From Legionella quinlivanii (GTDB lineage Bacteria > Pseudomonadota > Gammaproteobacteria > Legionellales > Legionellaceae), in NCBI RefSeq assembly GCF_003265995.1, contig NZ_MVJN01000001.1, forward strand, positions 186,001 through 250,000: DNA of 64,000 bases, read 5' to 3'. The notes beneath the pieces are model-generated. The model saw nothing but the letters and a program-made list of their open reading frames with translations, made no database searches and had not been told where the DNA came from. Position numbers and translations under genes: made by a program. Positions 59,526 to 64,000 of this stretch are shown piece by piece (positions within the stretch are counted from its first letter, which is position 1; every line of letters starts with the position of its first letter).

Positions 59526-61406
59526 ATGAAAAGAGAAAATTCAATAAGTATTCTATCGCAGTTTTTACAATCTAAATGGCAATCGTTTATCGTACTACTT
59601 TCCCTCTTGGCTATCTGTATCAATCTCATCCTAAGCGCAACAAATTCTCGGTTCGTCAATGTCTCTTTATTAGCTTTGATTATCGTTGGAGGAATCCCGT
59701 TATTTCTGCAAATTTTTTTAAAGCTGCTAAAGGGTAATTTTGGTGCGGATTCCCTGGCTGCAATTGCTTTAGTCACAGGGGTTATCTTGCAGCAATATTT
59801 AGCCGCTTCGTTAATAATCCTGATGTTAGCCAGTGGACAGACATTAGAACGTTACGCACGGCATAAAGCATCTTCTGTCTTATTGGCATTGGTGAAACGA
59901 ATGCCCACTTTTGCTCATCGTAAGATTGATGGTGATATTTCTGATATCCCCGTAGCTGATATTCATATTAATGATGAAATTGTTATTTATCCGCATGAAA
60001 CCTGCCCTGTTGATGGTATAGTTATTGATGGAAATGGTTCAATGGATGAATCTTATCTTACCGGAGAGCCTTACCAGATTTCCAAGGCACCCGGCGTGTC
60101 CGTTTTATCAGGGGCTATCAACGGTGAGTCGGTACTTGTCATTCAAGCGTCCAGACTGCCAGTCGATTCACGGTTTGCGATTATTGTGAAAGTTTTAGAA
60201 GAAGCAGAACAAAAACGCCCTTCGATCCGCAGATTAGGAGATCAAATTGGGGCAATTTTTGCACCTCTGGCCTTATTATTCGCAGCGCTCACCTGGTATT
60301 TTACCAATGATGCCATCCGTTTTCTTGCGGTACTGGTTATTGCCACACCCTGCCCTTTATTAATTTCTATTCCCATTACGATTATTAGCGCGATTTCACG
60401 CGCTGCAAAACAGGCTATTATCATAAAAGATCCAGTCGTTTTGGAGCGCTTACCTACCTGTAAAACTGCTATTTTTGACAAAACAGGAACACTGACCTAC
60501 GGCAAACCCACTTTAAGCCAAATTCATACCACTCCAAATTATACAAAAGATCAAATTCTGCAATATGTCGGCAGTCTTGAGCGTTATTCAAAGCATCCCC
60601 TTGCCAATGCTGTAATTAAAGCAACAAAAGAACGACATATTGATTTATTAGAATCGATGGATGTATCGGAGAAGCCTGGACAGGGTTTAAACGGTATCAT
60701 CAATCATCGAAAAGTAAACGTTACGAGCCGAAAAAAACTATTAGAAATATTGCCTGATTCTCAATCATTACTCCCTCCTGTTTCCCCGGGTTTAGAATGT
60801 ATTATTTTAATTGACAGCGAATACGCGGCCACTTTACATTTTCACGATGCACCAAGGGCAGAAAGCAAATCATTTATCAGTCATTTGAAGCCTGCACATC
60901 AATTTAAAAAAATTATGCTGGTTTCCGGAGACCGTGAGTCCGAGGTGAAATATCTGGCGGAATTAATTCCGTTTACAGAAATATATGCGTCTCAAAGCCC
61001 TGAACAAAAACTGGCTATCGTGCGCCGAGAAAGAAAAAACGCCCCTACAGTATTTATGGGAGACGGCATCAATGACGCCCCCGCTTTAACCGCAGCCACC
61101 GTAGGGATTGCTTTTGGGCAACACAGCAATGTGACTGCTGAGGCTGCAGGCGCTGTTATTATGGAAAATACCTTAAATAAAGTAGATGAATTGCTACATC
61201 TAAGTATCCATACGAGAAATATTGCAGCACAAAGTGCTGTAGGAGGAATGCTTTTAAGTCTTATTGGAATGGGATTTGCCGCAATGGGTTACATAAATCC
61301 GGTTTTAGGTGCGATTCTGCAAGAATGCATTGATATCCTTGCGATTGCTAATGCCTTACGCCTTGCATTTGGGTCCGAAATTAAAATTGATCTGCCAAAT
61401 AGTTAA
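59526..61406 (+). CDS. Heavy-metal P1B-type ATPase lacking N-terminal metal-binding domain
   Basis: A 626-residue transporter. Motifs: TGEP (179-182) in the actuator domain, metal-site motif TPCPLL (Cys276) in the transmembrane region, phosphorylation site DKTGTLT (Asp318), the P1B-specific HP in RYSKHPLANAV, and the hinge MGDGINDAPAL. About seven or eight hydrophobic spans. There is no CxxC or His-rich N-terminal domain, and the motif is TPC rather than CPC or SPC, so the metal cannot be assigned. It would export a metal ion from the cytoplasm. The start ATG lies just after the alcohol dehydrogenase remnant; no metal-responsive regulator is adjacent. Confidence 0.9.
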   Translation: MKRENSISILSQFLQSKWQSFIVLLSLLAICINLILSATNSRFVNVSLLALIIVGGIPLFLQIFLKLLKGNFGADSLAAIALVTGVILQQYLAASLIILMLASGQTLERYARHKASSVLLALVKRMPTFAHRKIDGDISDIPVADIHINDEIVIYPHETCPVDGIVIDGNGSMDESYLTGEPYQISKAPGVSVLSGAINGESVLVIQASRLPVDSRFAIIVKVLEEAEQKRPSIRRLGDQIGAIFAPLALLFAALTWYFTNDAIRFLAVLVIATPCPLLISIPITIISAISRAAKQAIIIKDPVVLERLPTCKTAIFDKTGTLTYGKPTLSQIHTTPNYTKDQILQYVGSLERYSKHPLANAVIKATKERHIDLLESMDVSEKPGQGLNGIINHRKVNVTSRKKLLEILPDSQSLLPPVSPGLECIILIDSEYAATLHFHDAPRAESKSFISHLKPAHQFKKIMLVSGDRESEVKYLAELIPFTEIYASQSPEQKLAIVRRERKNAPTVFMGDGINDAPALTAATVGIAFGQHSNVTAEAAGAVIMENTLNKVDELLHLSIHTRNIAAQSAVGGMLLSLIGMGFAAMGYINPVLGAILQECIDILAIANALRLAFGSEIKIDLPNS

Positions 61407-61418
61407 AAATAGGAGTAC

Positions 61419-61514
61419 ATGATTCTCCCCCATAAATTTGAACCTCCTGGCTTACAAGCGATTTTCACCTTTGAGCAAATTATCGAACTCATAACCGGGC
61501 AAGATCAGGATTGA
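61419..61514 (+). CDS. Possible 31-residue small protein
   Basis: Reads MILPHKFEPPGLQAIFTF then EQIIELITGQDQD. It is preceded by an ideal ribosome site, AGGAGTAC directly before ATG, and begins 13 bases after the ATPase stop, so it could be the last gene of that operon. No family known. It could also be the remnant of a longer gene. Confidence 0.4.
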   Translation: MILPHKFEPPGLQAIFTFEQIIELITGQDQD

Positions 61515-61547
61515 TTATTTGCCAGAACGTTGTTATTCAAAGTACTT

Positions 61548-62381
61548 TTAAGGGTTACAATAATCGCAATATTGTGGCTCAGCTACTTTCACACCGTCTC
61601 TTCTTGGCCGCTTCTCTTGATAATCACACTGGATACAACCCCAAATCTCGTATTGGCATAATGAAGTCGGGGATGAGCATTCACCGCAAGGAAGGTAGCC
61701 TGAGACTTGTTTTAATCCAAAACCAGGAGCTAAGCAGTCAGGGCAACAGCATTGAATTCGATGAGCTAACTTTTCGGCGAGCATAGAAATCGCATTCATT
61801 CTGGTTGGATTCATCATGGCTCTCATATCCGTGGCAAGAAAGAGCTCCTTTTCGTTTTGAAACCCAAGAGAGAGGGCATTTTGCAGCGCTGTTCTGTCTC
61901 TGATTCCTTTAGCAAGCACCTTTTTATCACTATTGGTCTGCAAAGTGAGGCCATGCCCGGGGAAACCTGCTTTATCTAAAAAATCGCTTAGCTCTGTTTG
62001 TGCGGTTATTGTCATCATACGATAATTTGTTTTGGGTGTCGTATATTGCTCAGCAATCACCCAATTGTTTTTGCGATCAAGAAATACCATAATCTCATGA
62101 TCAACAGGGGTAAATGGGAATGCTGGATGTGGCCCAAAACTTCCCTCACTGGCAATGACTAAATCATAACCGTAATCCTCTGCAGCACGTTTTGCCTTTA
62201 AAACACAGGTATCATAAGGGCTTAGTGTCCTTGGTATTTCACCAGTAAAGCTTCCAAATTGGTCGGTATCAAATTCGTGCACATCCAATGTGCACGAAAG
62301 TGTATCAAAAAATACCTTAGCAATTGCTTTTTCTTTCTCATGTTTTGAAGCAAGTAAAACCGACTGATTTCGATAATGCAT
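61548..62381 (-). CDS. DUF6671-like protein with C-terminal zinc ribbons, DabA neighbour
   Basis: A 277-residue protein. The N-terminal 190 residues form an alpha/beta domain with YGYDLVIASEGSFGPHPAFPF, MVFLDRKNNW and LFLATDMRAMMNPTRM. The C-terminal 75 residues have many cysteines (CCCPDCLAPGFG, YLPCGECSSPTSLC, WGCIQCDYQEKRPRRDG, QYCDYCNP) that read as two zinc ribbons. I associate this layout with the DUF6671 family, from memory, with moderate confidence. It follows dabA by 49 bases on the same strand and so is probably co-transcribed; a role linked to inorganic carbon uptake is inference. Confidence 0.7.
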   Translation of the reverse strand: MHYRNQSVLLASKHEKEKAIAKVFFDTLSCTLDVHEFDTDQFGSFTGEIPRTLSPYDTCVLKAKRAAEDYGYDLVIASEGSFGPHPAFPFTPVDHEIMVFLDRKNNWVIAEQYTTPKTNYRMMTITAQTELSDFLDKAGFPGHGLTLQTNSDKKVLAKGIRDRTALQNALSLGFQNEKELFLATDMRAMMNPTRMNAISMLAEKLAHRIQCCCPDCLAPGFGLKQVSGYLPCGECSSPTSLCQYEIWGCIQCDYQEKRPRRDGVKVAEPQYCDYCNP

Positions 62382-62430
62382 GATTAAACTCCAGTAATTG
62401 AGTGGAAATAATCCATTCGCGCCGCAAACA

Positions 62431-64000
62431 TCACATCCGAGTTTGGTTGAAATCAGATACTATGATTTCTATTTTATTCATTGCATGTAATTCTACTAAA
62501 CGCCATTCCCCAGATGGGTAGAGTTGATAAGCACATTGACTCTTCGGATCAATAACTACCAAATGCACCCACTCATTAAAAAATAAGGTTTTTAAAATGG
62601 AGTGTTTTTCAATCACTTGAGAAACCATCTTTCTGGGAGCGTAAACAACTGTCAATAAGCGCTGTGGTTCATGATATGTTTTATCATCCGAGCTCATTAC
62701 CGATTGCAGGGGAAGACCATGCATCAAATCGCTTCCATTGCCCTGCATGATCCCAATGGTTCCAACTACATTGTGAGTGACTTTGCTTCCACTTCCAAAA
62801 GCAACGTTATCTAAAGTAGAAAATAAGTATTGAGTATTTATCCATTCAGCCACCACCATGGGCGCAGTCAAAATCGTCTCGAGCAGGGCCCCGTCATGGT
62901 CGTGCTCAAAGCGGTATGAATGAAGAAAGCAACGGCCATCAAGGTTGATATTTTTTGTTAGATGCCGAGGTGCCACAATAAAGGCTGCATTTCTTGCCAA
63001 CCCCCATTCAGGTCGTGTTTCAGACCAGTCCAGACTCCGTCGTATTATGTCTTTATGGGGCCTGCTACTCTGCAATTTGGTTCCCCGCTCCTGGTTGGTT
63101 ATGCGCTTTGCTTCTTTCAAATCGGCTTGTAATTGGGTGAGAAGTTCAGGATATACAGGTGTCTTCACTGCCTCTTCAGAATAAAGCTCAACGCAATCCG
63201 TCGTTGTATTATGCAGTGCCCCGTAGAATATCGTATCCAGGGGGATGTGCATGCCGCGGTCTTCCAGACCCTTACGAACTTCGGGCTTATTGAGAATCGA
63301 TGCCAATAAACGGGCATTGATACCGCCATGATTACCACCGCAGGCGCCGCAATCCAGAGCTGATGCATAGGGATTATTTTCAGTTGTACTTCCATGGCCG
63401 CAAAGAATAATGAGCTTCGCAAAACCTGAAGTAAGCCCCATCAGACGCAATACCGTTTCAGCATAACTAATCTGCTCTTCTAAGGACAAACCTTGCTCTG
63501 CATCAGCTTGGCTTGACTCATAAGCGACTTTGGTCGGCATACGGGGTTTTAACCAGGTTTTGATGGCCGAAACTGCATGGTTACTTAATTCTGGCGATAA
63601 AGATTTAACGGTCATATTTATACCGCACCAAAGACCTAAGGATTCGACTAAGGCAAAGGGGGTGGACACATTGTGTTTTAGTTGCGTATACAGACTTTTG
63701 CAGCGGTCAATGAAGGCCTTTCCTCGCTGATAATGCTCAAAAACATCTTTATTGGCAGCCGGTATTTCTTTAACGGCATATTTTGGTTTTAACAAGACCG
63801 GACAGCACTCTTTATTTCTATTGCTATCAAACTCATCCACACGCACAGGAAGACCAAAAAAACCGGCAAAACCAAATGTTTCATAATGGCCCAGGGATTC
63901 AATGGCGCGGCGAAAAGGCTCGGAACGTACATCAATACAAAAAACCAACTGCGCATTTCTTCGCGCAAGATGGGACTTTTCTTTTTCTACCTCCGGCAAA
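62431..64000 (-). CDS. dabA: Inorganic carbon transporter subunit DabA (DUF2309), partial
   Basis: The 5' end is off the right edge; the last 522 codons are visible. [31 protein letters not shown] is the signature of DUF2309/UPF0753 and supplies the Cys and Asp zinc ligands; [28 protein letters not shown] supplies the His and second Cys. DabA resembles a beta-carbonic anhydrase and works with the membrane subunit DabB to accumulate bicarbonate using the proton gradient. All four ligands are present, so it should be active. DabB would be expected upstream, outside the window. Confidence 0.93.
   Translation of the reverse strand, partial: LPEVEKEKSHLARRNAQLVFCIDVRSEPFRRAIESLGHYETFGFAGFFGLPVRVDEFDSNRNKECCPVLLKPKYAVKEIPAANKDVFEHYQRGKAFIDRCKSLYTQLKHNVSTPFALVESLGLWCGINMTVKSLSPELSNHAVSAIKTWLKPRMPTKVAYESSQADAEQGLSLEEQISYAETVLRLMGLTSGFAKLIILCGHGSTTENNPYASALDCGACGGNHGGINARLLASILNKPEVRKGLEDRGMHIPLDTIFYGALHNTTTDCVELYSEEAVKTPVYPELLTQLQADLKEAKRITNQERGTKLQSSRPHKDIIRRSLDWSETRPEWGLARNAAFIVAPRHLTKNINLDGRCFLHSYRFEHDHDGALLETILTAPMVVAEWINTQYLFSTLDNVAFGSGSKVTHNVVGTIGIMQGNGSDLMHGLPLQSVMSSDDKTYHEPQRLLTVVYAPRKMVSQVIEKHSILKTLFFNEWVHLVVIDPKSQCAYQLYPSGEWRLVELHAMNKIEIIVSDFNQTRM

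Overview
The window looks like a chromosomal segment of a Legionella-type gammaproteobacterium (Legionellaceae). This is inferred from gene content: many proteins with eukaryotic-like domains (ankyrin repeats, U-box, J domain, SET, protein kinase, Ras-like GTPase, clan CE and papain-like cysteine protease signatures), no adjacent secretion apparatus, long AT-rich intergenic gaps and abundant short palindromic repeats. Species cannot be named from the sequence alone. No rRNA, tRNA, CRISPR array, phage module or transposase was recognised.

Layout. 1-6.5 kb: a truncated M20 peptidase, an ankyrin protein ending in a CaaX box, a small helical protein and a 1300-residue coiled-coil protein with a lipase-like head. 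6.5-8.5 kb: an AhpD-like protein and a flavoprotein. 8.6-16.2 kb: a minus-strand surface polysaccharide operon (Wzm/Wzt exporter, a fused oxidoreductase-glycosyltransferase, two GT2 enzymes, GDP-fucose synthase). 16.6-19.1 kb: a VOC protein and a 607-residue orphan. 19.1-22.6 kb: a beta-lactam sensing cassette (twin operators, BlaI, an M56 protease fused to a PBP-type transpeptidase, class D beta-lactamase). 22.7-29.4 kb: small GTPase, thiopurine methyltransferase, a tandem pair of two-TM proteins, coiled-coil protein, orphan UmuD. 30-37.4 kb: esterase/beta-lactamase fusion, protease-ankyrin protein, lipoprotein, thioredoxin-reductase-like enzyme, orphan. 38-46.5 kb: housekeeping genes (YbiT-type ABC-F, cold shock protein, DbpA), two APH-like kinases, a hemerythrin-like protein, a U-box/J-domain protein and a damaged GIY-YIG gene. 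46.5-56.7 kb: a run of probable effectors (kinase, ankyrin, clan CE-like, second protease-ankyrin paralogue, SET domain). 57-64 kb: pentapeptide protein, FadL-like porin, P1B ATPase next to an alcohol dehydrogenase remnant, and the DabA inorganic carbon subunit with its zinc-ribbon neighbour.

How the parts relate. The effector-like genes are scattered single units, usually with their own promoters, as expected for independently expressed type IV secretion substrates; translocation itself is inference. The polysaccharide and beta-lactam sets are real operons with overlapping or abutting genes.

Noncoding layer. Three things recur between genes: (i) a palindromic ~110-bp element in many copies, one pair of which brackets the GIY-YIG gene; (ii) a three-copy module of three DnaA boxes with fixed geometry and a conserved 19-base tail; (iii) two paralogous ~75-nt small RNA genes, each with a consensus promoter and an intrinsic terminator. 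These, together with the CaaX ankyrin protein and the U-box/J-domain protein, are the best candidates for something undescribed.
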